A stretch of DNA of 64,000 nt from Nymphaea colorata (lineage: Eukaryota > Streptophyta > Magnoliopsida > Nymphaeales > Nymphaeaceae), in the NCBI RefSeq assembly GCF_008831285.2, contig NC_045138.2, forward strand, positions 28,801,934 to 28,865,933. Direction: 5' to 3'. The notes under the pieces are model-generated. The model searched no databases, was not told where the DNA came from, and saw only the letters and a program-made list of their open reading frames with translations. The position numbers and the translations under genes were made by a program. This document shows, one piece after another, positions 1 to 12,901 of this stretch (positions are counted from its first letter, which is position 1; the number at the start of each line of letters is the position of its first letter).

Positions 1-1061
1 AAATCGTCGATTCCGAGGGCACCTTCCGTCGCTCAATCAAATTTATGTAACGATGAGATTCTCAATCAAATTTATGAATGATGGGATTCTATGTCACGTC
101 CTACATTGTACTCTGACAGAAAATGTGGATTTTAAATAAACTGGTTAACGTTTGATAGCCCCAGATTGGATCTGAAATCAGATGAGAATTCTAGACCTTA
201 GATAGGCTCGAGTTGATCGAGCCAAACTTTATGTGCGGAACTGAAATGTTGGCATGTAAATGTTGTAAATGTAGGGTCTTCAAGCATGATTGTCAACTTA
301 AACATCTTTTTTGTTGTTTGAAGGATAGACCAACAATATGATTAAGAAAGTTGTGTTTAGTTGTGATTTCTAAGAAGATGAATTATGAAATATATTAATA
401 TTTGACATAAATTTTGGATTCAATGATAGGATGGATATGTAAATTCGTAATAAAGATGGCGGTCGCATGTTTTCATATCAATTTCTATCCTTCTGCGATA
501 TGAATTCAAGTACGATCTTTAGTTTAGGAGAAATCAATGAAATGGCATCAATTCAAATCTTGTATTTTTGAATTGAGAGAGATCAATAATTCTCGCTATT
601 TCTTACATTCATGAACCAAATTCGATTCAGTGGTGTCATCTACTACAAATTATTAGTGTTCAATTGTTATATATTTTGTCATGAAATTCCCCGAAGTTTG
701 CTAGCAACTGACCTCATTCTTTGAGCAAGATGAGCAAACACTTGCTATTTTACTGAGTGACCTTTGGCAGCAAATTCATTTTCCTAATCCCTAACTCGTT
801 TTATTGATCATGCAACGTATATTAAGCTTTCACTTCAATTATAGTGAAAGCAGCAACAATCGCTGAAAGTGCAAATGAAAAATTGCACATATCACCAACA
901 CGAAAAACTAGGCATCAATGTGTAAATTGCCTTTATCACTATCAGACAAACCTTCATAATTTGCTGGTCCTTTACAACTTATCTGCCTTTTTCGCTCACG
1001 GATTCTTTCCTTACCCACGAAGTTCTCTATCGCTAGTGGGTTCTCCTACTTATATTTAGTA

Positions 1062-1065
<4 letters not shown>

Positions 1066-1114
<49 letters not shown>

Positions 1115-1128
1115 TATATATATATATA
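1066..1128. repeat. CT-rich then TA-rich microsatellite
   Basis: About 20 CT dinucleotides are followed by a short CA run and then TA dinucleotides. This is a compound simple repeat typical of plant spacers. Confidence 0.9.
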
Positions 1129-1520
1129 ATTTAACAATGGAAATAACTAATTGTTTTCTCTTTTTGTGTGTGTGTGTGTAGTGAGTGAAGGTTGATTCTT
1201 ATCCAAACTCACTCAATCATATAACCAAAACAGTCCATCTGAAATAGATTGATGGTTGAGAGAAGAAGACAAGAAAAAATATGTGAATTCGTATTAGATG
1301 ATGAAAATATTCATCAATTTTTTTTCATTGTTTTTCTCTAAACCATTCACTATGTTGGATTGAATGGCTAAGGATGGTTTGTTGTTCTGAAAAATTATAA
1401 TCACCATTCAAGTTATATATATATATAAAGCTCATGTTACACCACTCTTTGATTACTGCGTGCAGTCTTAGAGTGTTGACCATTGCCTTGATGTAAAAAT
1501 TCTTCCTTACAAATGTGCCC

Positions 1521-1664
1521 TAAGGCTAGGGTTGATTCCTCGGATCTTAGATTGAAGGCTGATCTTAAATTCGCATTAGGTGAAATCCACCTTAAGGTTA
1601 TGGTTGATTCCTCGGATCTTAGATTCAAAGCTGATCTTAAATTCACGTTAGGAGAAATCCACCG
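1521..1664. repeat. 72-bp tandem repeat, two copies
   Basis: Two head-to-tail 72-bp units (1521-1592 and 1593-1664) each begin TAAGG and contain GATTCCTCGGATCTTAGATT, followed by a GCTGATCTTAAATTC core. They differ at only a few positions. Because 72 is a multiple of three, the minus strand reads as a repeated peptide (RWISPN, NLRSEES), but no start, domain or flanking gene supports coding. It is probably a local duplication or minisatellite seed. Confidence 0.75.
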
Positions 1665-4600
1665 ATGAAGCAAACAGTAGACTCTACAACTGTAGATTTG
1701 AGATCAACATTAATATTTTCTTGCCATTATATTGTCAGCGCTTAGATGCAAACACTCATATTCAAATAAAAGATTCTTAAAAGGGTAGAAATTGAATCGC
1801 ACAGTACTTTTTACGGTGAAAAATAACTATCTAAATCCCGAAAAACTCATAACCGTGGAGATGCTTAAGAGAACATTTGAAGCAATACACTTGCTTCATG
1901 AACACTTGTTTTAAGAACGGTATGGTCCTGTTCTAAGAAACATAGGATGATCAAATACATGCTATAAGAACCACATTCTTGTTTTAAGAAACATTGGGTG
2001 ATTATAGAAATTGTTTTTAGATCCAACCAACAAATGTTAGACATAACAGCACCATGTTTTATAGAACAAGAACGTGGTGGTCTTGAAATATGTGACATAA
2101 AATTATGTGTTTTAATGACACAATCTTCTTATCAAACACCCATTTAGAGTCTACTGATCTCTACTGCACTTTGTATGAATTTATAAAACTGTGGTGGATA
2201 ACTTAAAACAATATCTAGCTTGGGTCAGCGGCAAAGACAGGTGTGGACTACGTGTAGGCAATTGAGCACACAGACTCCAACTTCTTATTTTTGTATTGAT
2301 ATTTCTAAGTAATTTTTCTCCTTATGCTGATACTAAATTTAGTGATCAGTGATTGAGATTGTGCAGAGCAAAACTGTACTTACACATCTGAGTGCAAATA
2401 ACAATAGAAATCGAGCTTGATGTAGAGCAAACTGGCATACATTTCATAACCATATGGATCTTAAACCAGATTCATGTTATGGGGACAAGCAATCAATGAA
2501 GAACTGAAGGGATTCACTACAAGATTACTGTCATACACTTCAAGATCTATACAAAACTACTGGGCTTTGAAGGGATTAGATAGAAAAGATGCACCTACAA
2601 GCGAAGGTCAAGGAAATCAACCAAGTTGTAACACGTAACTAAGACCAATTATTGCACCAATCTACCATGCTTTTGTTCACACATGGGGACAAACGCATAT
2701 AAATCATGAAGCCGTTGTGGAGTTAATTGCGTGCATGGAATTAAACTAAGAACAGCTCACATGTGGCATCTATTGCCTCACGCTTTTTATAAGTATACTA
2801 AAAGATTTTTCTTTGTAAATAATGAAGTTTGTTGAAGTACCCTTCAATGATCAATCTGTGGTTAGTGCGTGGACAAACTTAGAAAAAGGAAAACTCCTGT
2901 GCTGCAATGCCTTGTGCGAATGACGCCAAAGGGAAATGAAAGAGGAGGTCGACGGCCTGGTCCAGCTAGGGAACGTCATTGATGATTCCTATCCGCTAGC
3001 TCTTATCCTATTGTGGTAGAGTCTCGTGCTCATCAATTTTCAGTTTTTCACTATAAGATAAATTTTCTTCAACTGGAAAATTCGACATCTTGAAACAAGG
3101 GTCTTCTTTGTCAAATACTCAACCATAAATATTTATTGAAGTAAATAATGTATGTATATATTATATCTTAGCCAAATGATGAGTCTAGTGTTCTATGCAT
3201 TTTTTTAAAGATTCATTTTAATGTTTGCTCAAAGAAACCGCTTTTTGGATTTCATACCGTTATGCTTCTAAAGTTTTGATTTGCTCACGAGGATTTTGGT
3301 TAGACCTACCATACACTTTTTAACTTGAATGTTGCACTTGTCACTATTTGCAGATTTCGAAACTCTTAGATGTTAAATCATCATACCGTTCAGTTGCATT
3401 ACACCCCTTCAGACTTCAAAAAAATTAAACATGAATCATTTAAAATATATAAAATACGTAACGAATCGTGAAAATACAATTGTTCGTATAGAATTTTATG
3501 CCAAGGAAGCTAACACAATTAGTAGTAAATTCCTTTATATTAAATGAGGTTTACGCGCTATATTCTTAATCGTGATTTTTTTATTATATAATTTAAACTA
3601 TGTTGCACCCACTTGTATAGTACGTCGGTGTATGATCTCAAATCTAGATCGTAAAAATGTCAAAAAATAGTGAAAAAAAAAACAGGAAAGTTGAAATAAC
3701 GTACATAATACAGAACGATCATCGTCACTAACATATCACTTTGACGTGATCAATTTCTTTAAGAAGATTTAAAACAGTACCGACTCTCACGGAAAACACT
3801 CATATGGGGGCTTTTAATAAAGCCCCACTGGATAAGGCGCCACATGATCTGCACCTCAGAGGGGATTCTGCTTCGTGTTTCTAGACGACACATGTTCAAC
3901 TATGCTGCAGGAACCAAGCCAAACTCTGTGGAACCCGAAGTCTTGAGTCGACACGTTTCACCTAAACAGATTCGCGCAATCAGGATTTTCAGAGAAAAGA
4001 TTGTGCTGACTGACACTCATTGCCACGGGGTGACCCTTTTCGGACCGTACAGTGCGACTAAGGAACCCTGACAATCATTTCATTTTGGTTTGAACTTTCT
4101 CAATCTAATAAAAGTGTTCATGGATTCATAAATTTTAGCCAGCATGTTTTCAAGGTTGAGGTATGGATTGGCCCAAGCTCAGTTTTGTAAAAGATGACCA
4201 CTTTACTTGTAAATTATAAAGCACTAAGCACTGAAAAAAATAAAAAATAAAAAGTTGAGTGAAGACTTAGACCTTTTGCCAAGTGAAGCCTCACTTGCTT
4301 GAAAGAGTTTAACCATTATGACATCTCCACTGATCCGCCGTCTTAATTTAGCAGCTGCGTGGTCAAGTAGGAAGGTAATTGAACCCATTTGAGACCAATT
4401 TCCTGGCTATTGCACAAAACAAAAGGTGTGGAAGCCACCGTCTTCCTATGAACACAATGAGAGGCCTTTTATTAGGCTGACGCACTGACTTCAAGAATGG
4501 AGTAAAAAATTTCTAGTTAGTTTTAACATCAACATGCAAATAAGAAAAATTGTCATGAAATGTCAATATAAAACTAAGTACTTTTATGGGTATGTGTAGG

Positions 4601-5739
4601 CAATTGCCCACACGTTGTTCATGCTTGCTTCCCAACCTGCTCATGAGGGAGGGTGGATTCTACACCTTCCCTTTTTATGTCATAAGACATAACCAAATTC
4701 TAACCCATTTAATTGGTTTTGGTAAAGAAATTTGGTTCTAACTTTTGTATGAACTTGATTTCAATGCTGGTTGTTCTGATTCTAATATAAATTAAACTGC
4801 AATTTCCAGGTGAAACTTGATTAACCGGTAATGCCATTACATATATGCATCTTACTTTTGTCATATGCTAATGGATTCAAGTATATAAAACTGATTTTGT
4901 TTCCCTTTTTTGCTATTATACTTGAGAGAGACCACCTCAAACAAAAGGACTTCATTGCTTGCCATTATAAGCGGCAAGTTTTCATTTTAAATTTTCTGAA
5001 TATCAATTTTTTGTGTTGCAAAACAGAAAATACCGCTAGACAATTTAAAACCTAAGAAACACAAAAAGTTGGTCATATATGTTATGAAAGACAAGGAATT
5101 GAATGAAACTTCTAACTTTAACGAGACAGTAGTCCAAAAGTAAAAACTGGTTGCTTGCTTGACAAATGACAAGCACTTGCTGCAGGCAGATACATGTTTT
5201 ATCTTTCAATGTCGGTAGTAACCAGAATCTACTTTCTTTGACTAAAATATATACAATATAGCATATAGCCAAAAGGCAAAACCTTCAAATATACAATTTC
5301 TTATATGTAGTATAACTAGCGCTTCCAAGTGCTCCTTCTAAACCCAAGTCAATACAGTCTCCGTCTCGAGCAACCCGCCGGCTTCCGCTCCGGCGAGAGG
5401 GAAGCAAATGGTCTCAAAAGCGGCAAAAGCAAGAAAGAGCAAGCAGAGAACGTGCTCACGAGCTTCCAAACAAGCACGAAGACAGATGGCAGCGGATTTG
5501 CGACATGCCAATTTCAGCAAATTTGATGATGCGACAGCTGCTGTGGCGTAATGAAGCGCTGCCCTGGCCTAATGAAGAGCTGCCATCTGCATTTATCCTG
5601 CCTACCATGTTCCCTTCATCGACTTTTTTTATCGTGAAATAGCCTAGGCGCCTAGCCTCTGCTCTTTAATCTAGTATCACGAAAATATTTATCCACAGGA
5701 TCACGTTCTTGGACTCATCTTCGTCCTTTTCACTGCAGC

Positions 5740-5872
5740 CGTGTGGGTAGAGAGAGAGGGAGAGAGAGAGAGGGAGGGAAGATGGAGTTTGACGCTGAGG
5801 GTTGTTCTTTCGTTAGACTGGAGAGCCACAGTGACTGTGAGATAGAGATAGAGAGGAGAGAGAGAGAGATGT
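5740..5872. promoter_or_regulatory. GA-rich tracts upstream of the Hsf gene
   Basis: Two GAGAGA-rich runs (about 5740-5778 and 5838-5872) lie 280-410 bp upstream of the Hsf start codon. GA repeats are common in plant core promoters and 5' leaders and can bind BBR/BPC GAGA factors. The sequence shows only the composition; a regulatory role is inferred. I did not find a convincing heat-shock element close by. Confidence 0.35.
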
Positions 5873-6148
5873 TCTTGTGAGTGGAGAGCAAAAGGGTCAA
5901 TTGCTGCGCTTTTGCACAAGTCATGTGGGGGCAGAAGCGCCTGCCACTTCACAAATGGCCTGGCCACGTACCAGGACGCCATTGGAGAAGACAATAACAC
6001 GCGTACAACCTTTTCAAATAAAGGGCGCTGCTCTGCCAGATGAAGGAAGCGAGGGAGAGTGAAGCAGGGGAAGGCAAGCAAAGGCCTTTACCGAGGAAGA
6101 AGAAGAGAGATCTAAAAAGGGTTCAGTAGAGAGAGCGAAGGAGAGAGG

Positions 6149-8131
6149 ATGGAGCAGATCTCTGTTGCCCCTTTCGTTCTGAAGACGTACGAGATGGTGA
6201 GCGACCCTTCCACCGACGCCCTCGTCACATGGGGCACTGCCAACAACAGTTTTGTGGTGCTTAACCTCTTCGACTTCTCACAGCAGCTCCTCCCCAAGTA
6301 CTTCAAGCACAACAACTTCTCCAGCTTCGTCCGCCAGCTCAACACCTATGTGAGTCTCCCTCTCTCTTGTTACAAAATTTCTCTTGGCTAGACGCCTATT
6401 TCTCAGCTACCATGCTAAAAGAACAAGAAGAGAATGTAGTGTTGAGCAGACCAATGATTCATTTCTTCATGATTGAGGATCTCAAGAATTAGTATTACCG
6501 ACTTTCTAGTGTCTAGGGTCTTCTCTCATGAATAGTTCCCAAAACGACACTTAGTGAACCCAAAAGGAGCATAGTTTGGCTCTTGATGCATGTAAATGAC
6601 AGAGGTTGAAGCGTTCTCCAGGTTGTTCCTTTATTTTTGAACTGAGCCACCATATTGATAAAACTCTGCAAACTCAAGAATGGAAAGTATCAGGAGCACC
6701 TTTCTAGTTCGACGACTTACTCCATATTGTGACAGCCCGTGAAGCTGAAACAAAGCCATTCTTAGGCTCTTCATCCCTGCATGTTGCAGTAAAAAGGTTG
6801 AGTGTTGAGCAACTTATGATTCTTTTCTTTCCCCACTTGAATAGAAACTAGACAAGGGTGGTGCTGATAAAACACAAGAATGCCAATAAATGAGTTGTCA
6901 CTAACATCTTTATAGGCTTTAGTCTCATGCCTGTATTGGGCTGACCAACCATACCCATAAAACTCTACAATCCGCCGAAAATGAGTGTCGACGTCTTTCT
7001 AGTCTCTGATCTGTTCCATGCTGAGTGAAACTCAAGCAAGTAGATGTAGATTTTACCAAGAACCCCAAAACATGAGTGTCATAAACACCTTTCTAGCCTC
7101 TGTTCTCATACCATCTGATAGACAAGAATTTCGAGAAATGAGTGCACGGATTAACCCGTTTCTAGGCCCCGAGTGTTTCCATATTGAACAAGTCTCGAGA
7201 ATCACGCGGACCATATTTAGGCTCTTCAAGGCTGCGATTCCTTAGTAATGGAGATTGGTGGTTGTGCTTTGATACTGACTTTTAGTAGAACTCAACGGCC
7301 ATGACGATAAAAAATCAATGATCTGCACATAACAAATTCCACAATCGAGATTATCGTGTTCGTCCTACTCAGGGATTCAGGAAGGTTGACTCCGACAGGT
7401 GGGAGTTTGCAAATGAGTACTTCCTGCGAGGACAGAGGCACCTATTGAAGAACATCATAAGGAGGAGAAGCTTCCAGAATGGGGGCGAGATCAGCAGCCG
7501 CGTGAACGCAATCATGGCAAGCAGCACTGTGGAGATGTTGCTCGCCAGCCAGGTGGAAAGGCTGAAGCATGAGCGAAACTCCATGGTGGTGGACTTGGCA
7601 GAGCTGAGGCAGAGCCAGATGGCCATGGAGGAAGAGGTGGAGGAGATGAACAAGAGGCTGCAAGTCACAGAGAAGCGGCCGCAGCAGATGATGTCTTTCC
7701 TTGCCAAGGTAGTGACAAACCCCGGAATCCTCTCTCGCATGAACAAGGGGACGAAGCAATTGATGGACGAGAATCCGACCAAGAAGCAAAAGATGATAGC
7801 ACACGCTGAACAGAAATACTCCCCTCCACCTTCGGTTGGTGATGCAGAGAATCGGGTGCTTGTGGTGGATGGGGATGAAAACAAGAATGGGGAAGGGAAT
7901 TTTGAGGTGAATTCTGAGCTTCCATCCTTCTCAAATTCGGGGATGATGAGCATGAGTGCACAAGTTGCGGCTGAGGAAGAAGGGGAAGAAGAAGAAGAAG
8001 GTCCACTCTTAATTGAGGACATACAGCCACCTGAATACGTCTATGAATGCCAGCAACTTGTTCCTAAGCATAGATTAGAGAGACCAACTTTGCCTCTCTC
8101 TGGTCCTGCTTTCATAAAAAGTGGCTTCTGA
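6149..8131 (+). CDS. HSFC1: Heat-stress transcription factor, class C (HsfC)
   Basis: The gene has two exons, 6149-6349 and 7373-8131, giving 319 aa. The 1023-bp intron has GT-AG ends and interrupts the DNA-binding domain after RQLNTY, the conserved Hsf intron position. Residues about 6-98 form the winged-helix DNA-binding domain ([27 protein letters not shown], then [17 protein letters not shown]). Residues about 125-190 form the HR-A/B oligomerisation coiled coil. It ends with [16 protein letters not shown], which resembles class C more than class A or B. The acidic tail has an [10 protein letters not shown] run. I see no AHA activation motif, as expected for class C, whose members are usually co-regulators of heat, cold or drought responses. 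HSFC1 is assigned by motif resemblance; another class C paralogue number is possible. The long minus-strand frame across exon 2 is a shadow. Confidence 0.9.
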
Positions 8132-11100
8132 CTCTCACCAGATGCAAAGTTAAATTTGGTGGGAACTCGGGACAGGGAGGCTCTTTTGTCAGGGCAATCT
8201 TTTGCTCCTCTTCCACGTCTCTGTCTCCCTATCTTAAGCAGATACTAGGGGATAAAAACGATGAAAATGGGAGAACAAAATTAGTTCTGCGGGTGAAGCT
8301 AGATTAGGATGTGTGCAATCAGGATGTGTGGAATCTCTGATGTGTAGATAACCGATTCTTTGCTTTTCCATCTTCTCCTCCTTCCCGTTTTAGTTGGTAG
8401 GCTTGTAATCCGTGTAAACTGCAGAAACATCAGTAATAAATTTGTAGAAAAAAGGTTCATCTATTCGCGTGAGGACGCAAAACTCTGTTTTCAGTCCCTT
8501 GGATTAGATATGAACGGTTTTCGTCGCTGGACATTGCTGACAGTGGCTATAGAGCAAATGTATGGCTGACAATGGCATTTAGTAAGGAGCAAGCAGCATC
8601 CTCTGCATTACTTGACTGGTGGAACTCCTCTCAAGCCAATTAAACGGAAATCCATTGCAAAATTGTGTGACAAGGTGTCCCCAAGTACACAAACAAAGAG
8701 GGAGAGATGGAGAGAAGCCGTCACCAAGTTTTATTGAGTGGAAAGAAAGTAAGGGAAGCAGTGCACCGAAAGTCACTGCATTGTTCTTGATTTAGGGTAA
8801 GCTTAGCCATGTTTTATGGTATTTTCAATGATGAATTTTTAAATTTTAACGGTCCGGCAACCATCCAGCTAGCATTGATTTTAGTTTAGAAAAGAATAGA
8901 CACTTGAAAAATCTAGTCTGGAAGTGATATATATGTATAGGGGGAGAGAGAGAGAGAGATTGTAACCCAAGCCCAGGGATCGTTGCAGTTCATGAAAGGT
9001 AGCAGTCAGACCCTTACCCGCCTAATTTAATTTGCTCTTAGTAATCAACTATGATTCATTAAGGATGGAATAAGCTGTTGGTGTATGGAACTTGATCCAT
9101 ACTGAACACTTATATGCAATACCGCGGATCCAAATGCGAGTTTGCTTTAATTTTTATGTTGTAAGAGGGGCCGTTGTTTTTTTTTTTTGTTTTCTCTTTG
9201 AGAGTGTATGTGTTCATCTGAGAGTGAATAGTGAAAGATCTGTGCGACCGTGAACGTAGGATATTATTGCTCCGAACTACGTAAATTTTTGTCTTTTTCT
9301 TTGTTGCTTCTAACCCCTCTTAAGAGTGTGAGAAGAGAGTTTTGTGTATTGTTCCTAACATAAGCAACCAGCAAAATGGATAGCGTTTCATCCCTGCACA
9401 CAATCTCATATCAAGAAATCCAAATGGAGTCTGGACCACAACCATGTTCTCCATTTTTTGGTCACTCGAAGCTGAGTGGCGCTTTGTAGAGATCGGAAAT
9501 GGCAAATGCATCTGTGACAGTGATGGTTGGAGAGAATCAACTGAAGCAAAAAATTAATCTTTCGAATAAAGTATTAATTTGAAACCAGTGGACCCCAAGA
9601 GGCTGGAAAAGCCCATCTTGGTATTGTGCTCACGAGTGAAACTGTTCAAACGGTGGACCCTTTTTGCTAACATATGGGGAAGACCTATGCCGACTTGAGC
9701 AGATTGGAAGAAGTTACTGGCTGTAAAGATCAAGATGAGTTCTAAGGGATCATTTTGCAGTTTGCTACTATTTTCATGGTCAATCAGCCCCTAATAGGAT
9801 GTATGCTTGTTAATTCAAACACTCTGTTTCATGAACATGCCTTAATCTTTAATGCAGCTTCATGAAATAATATTTCTTGTGTTTTATGAAACTGTCTCAA
9901 TTTTGTAAACAAATTCATGTAATAACCAATCTTAAAAATGCATTTTTGGCCCACTGCACAGTTAGATGCCAAGACAAGAATCGAGGCTTACAAAATAACA
10001 TAATATGAAAGTTTTCAAAGAAGGAAGTTAAAAAAAAATTACTCGCTTGCTACAAACATGAACCGTTTGAAGCACCTAAAGGCAGCTGCCGACAACGCCA
10101 AATGGAGAAAGAGTAAAGATAATGTTCATGACGGCTCTAAAATAAGATTCGCTCGTAAATATGGCTTTTAAGAGCAAACAAAGAAGTTTATTAAATCTAA
10201 CCAACAAACTCACCTTAGTAAAACTCTTCAAAACTTTATAAATCTCGTAAGATCATCCGGTGAAATGTCACGAGAACTTCGCTTTCGCATTATCTAAGAC
10301 AAAAATGAACGTATATTTGGCGCTTTAGAAACCGCCAAAAACAACAGCAACGACAAAGTCGACAACGGCGATAAACACCACAAACGACAACGACTACAAA
10401 ATTCAAAGAAAGCTTCCCATCTTATCGAATCTCCCGATACGCCGGTTTCCGGGTCAAAGATATGGCTATCGACGGAGAAGGGAGGTCGGGGCACTTAGCA
10501 GTGGCAGGGCCACGGGAAAAGCGCATCCGCGCCCACCGGCGGCCGCCAAGTGGCCGGTGCTGCCAGGGCGAGGGCCCTTCACCTCTGGATGTGGCACATG
10601 ATGAGACATGTGGGGATTGCGGCCGCCCCCATCTGAGGCGGTGCTTGAATATGACCGGACATTTGTCACTAGCCAGTGAAGGGTCATCAGACCGAGCCAA
10701 GCATTCTGGGGGCGTTCTCATCCGCATCTATCGGGTAGATAGATTGATTGATTGAGCCAAACTCATCATCCCAACGATGTGATGTGATCTGATGAATGAA
10801 AAATGCACCCAATTCACATCACATGACGGATGGATGAGTATGGACATCAACATCTGATGCTGGATGTCACTGGATCCATGGCCAAAGTTTTAATTTTTAA
10901 AACGTGTTAATGCGTGTTTTAATTGTTATTCAAATCACCATTGATTATTGGTAAAAACATCATTTGTTGTTGTATCCCTAATGCTATAATAGCATTATAA
11001 CAACTGTCTTTTGCCCAAAAGTTTGAATTTGTGAGGTACTCGAGACAAAAACCAGACTTATTGAAATTAATTATTAAAATTTTTTTTAACCTAATAGATA

Positions 11101-11657
11101 TGATTTTAAGAGCGATTTGATGAGAAATATATATTAAGTTAGTTGTTTTCTTATTTAAATAATATTCTTTATAGTAAAAAAATAAATTGTTCTTATAGTA
11201 TCAAAAATTTTGGTAGCATAAAAATCGATTTTTTTACAAAAGTGTTTCACATTTTGTCTAAAACACTTTTCAAATGAATTTAAAAGGTCTGGTTTTTTCT
11301 CATTCCCATGTGGTCTGATTACTGATACCTACCAATTACTTTTATATATATATATATATATATATATAAAGAGAGAGAGAGAGCAAAAGAAAGGGAGAGA
11401 AGGGGAGGGAGAGAAACTCTCAGGTGTCAAAACATCTTATGTTAGACGAATGGCAGAATGAGGAACAATCTCAATCGTCGACATTTTTTAAATTGGTAGT
11501 TGAGAAAAAAACAAAAAAAAAAACAGGTAACAGAGTATTTTCTTTATCTAATATTAGTTCACACCTCTTTTTTCTTGTTTTCCTATCAACTGCCGACACG
11601 CAAAAAATGAAGGGCTGAAATTATTTCTCATTCTTTCAACATTTAAGTGTCTAGCAA

Positions 11658-11739
<82 letters not shown>

Positions 11740-12868
11740 GCATTGACACAGCCAATAGCAATTCTGATGGGCTAACATGCAGCCTGAGAGAGGAGGCGGT
11801 TGTGTACAGTCAGGTCCCCCATTATACATACAAGACAACTTGAGTTTCAAGATTTGCAAATTTCAACTTATGCGTGACTGGATTTGGCTTGTAAACAGAA
11901 GAATAAAAACCAAGGCAACTAGAAGCACGGAGATGGGTGTAAGCTCTCTAAGGTTCTTTGATTTTTTTTGGTTTGAGACTCGTTTGAAGTCCATTCACAA
12001 AAATTGTTATAGTTCATCTTCTTTAAACTACAAACATCTCCATGTGTTGAACTGGAAGACAATTTTGAACTTGATCCCTTCATCAGTCTGATATCAACTA
12101 GAATAACTTGACCAAAAAATCACCCCTTAGTCTAATTTGATGGATTTCAATGCGCTTGGTTGGTAGCTTTTGTTTCGCACCGAATTTAATTATGCATCAA
12201 AACAATTGTTAGTGAGAAACATAAATAGATAAACTCTTCACGGATTTTTCATAATCTTTCTTGTAATACTATAATCAAGTCTTTCTTCACAGACGAGTGT
12301 TACATATGAAAGATGAACTGGAACGGTTCAATATTTTAACAGGCCTTCCAAATGCAGATCGGATTTGACAGACGAAGTAGCCCACATTTCGTATCCTCAT
12401 TTCCGGAAAAGGGAAATTTTACCGTGAACGGTAATCGCCTTCTTGATGGACTTCATTTTGCAGTCCAAATTGACACGGATAACACCAAACCAAAATTGTT
12501 AATAGTCCTGCTCACTTCCATAGAGGTCTTAGATTTTGGTTGGTCCGACCATCTGGGTTTCTGTCAAATTTACGTCTGATGCGCATGATTAATCATCGGT
12601 CGGTGTATTGTAAGAGCCCGGAAGATTTTTCCATCCAAACCTAGATGAAGAAACCAGGAATTATGTGTGTGTGTGTGTGTGCACGTGCATGTGAAAATTA
12701 AAATCAACCAACTGCCTTTGTGGCAAGATGGTTTTTGTTTTAGTTTTATATATCTCTAAAAACCATCAGAAAAAGTGCATTCCGTCGCTAAAAGCCATAC
12801 ACCTTTTACAATGGTTTTTAGTAACAAAATAGAAAAAATTCATCCGGTCATAAAGGCTAGCTTGACTG

Positions 12869-12901
<33 letters not shown>

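Larger units (their letters stand above)
1..5700. other. Gene-poor spacer at the left edge
   Basis: I see no credible gene here. Open frames are short (75 codons or fewer), have no recognisable domains and overlap on both strands. The sequence is AT-rich with a CT/TA microsatellite near 1.1 kb, a two-copy 72-bp tandem repeat near 1.55 kb and a small GC-rich inverted repeat near 3.81 kb. A 75-codon frame at 3844-4071 (+) is the most protein-like stretch, but it matches no family I know. Decayed transposon sequence is the likeliest content. Confidence 0.6.

Noticed and set aside
7369-8022. 217-codon minus-strand frame across Hsf exon 2
   Set aside because: Shadow of the Hsf coding sequence; Ser/Phe-rich with no domain.
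10462-10755. Open frames on both strands of the 10.5-kb GC-rich island
   Set aside because: Overlapping frames of similar length on both strands with no domain reflect GC-rich composition rather than a gene.
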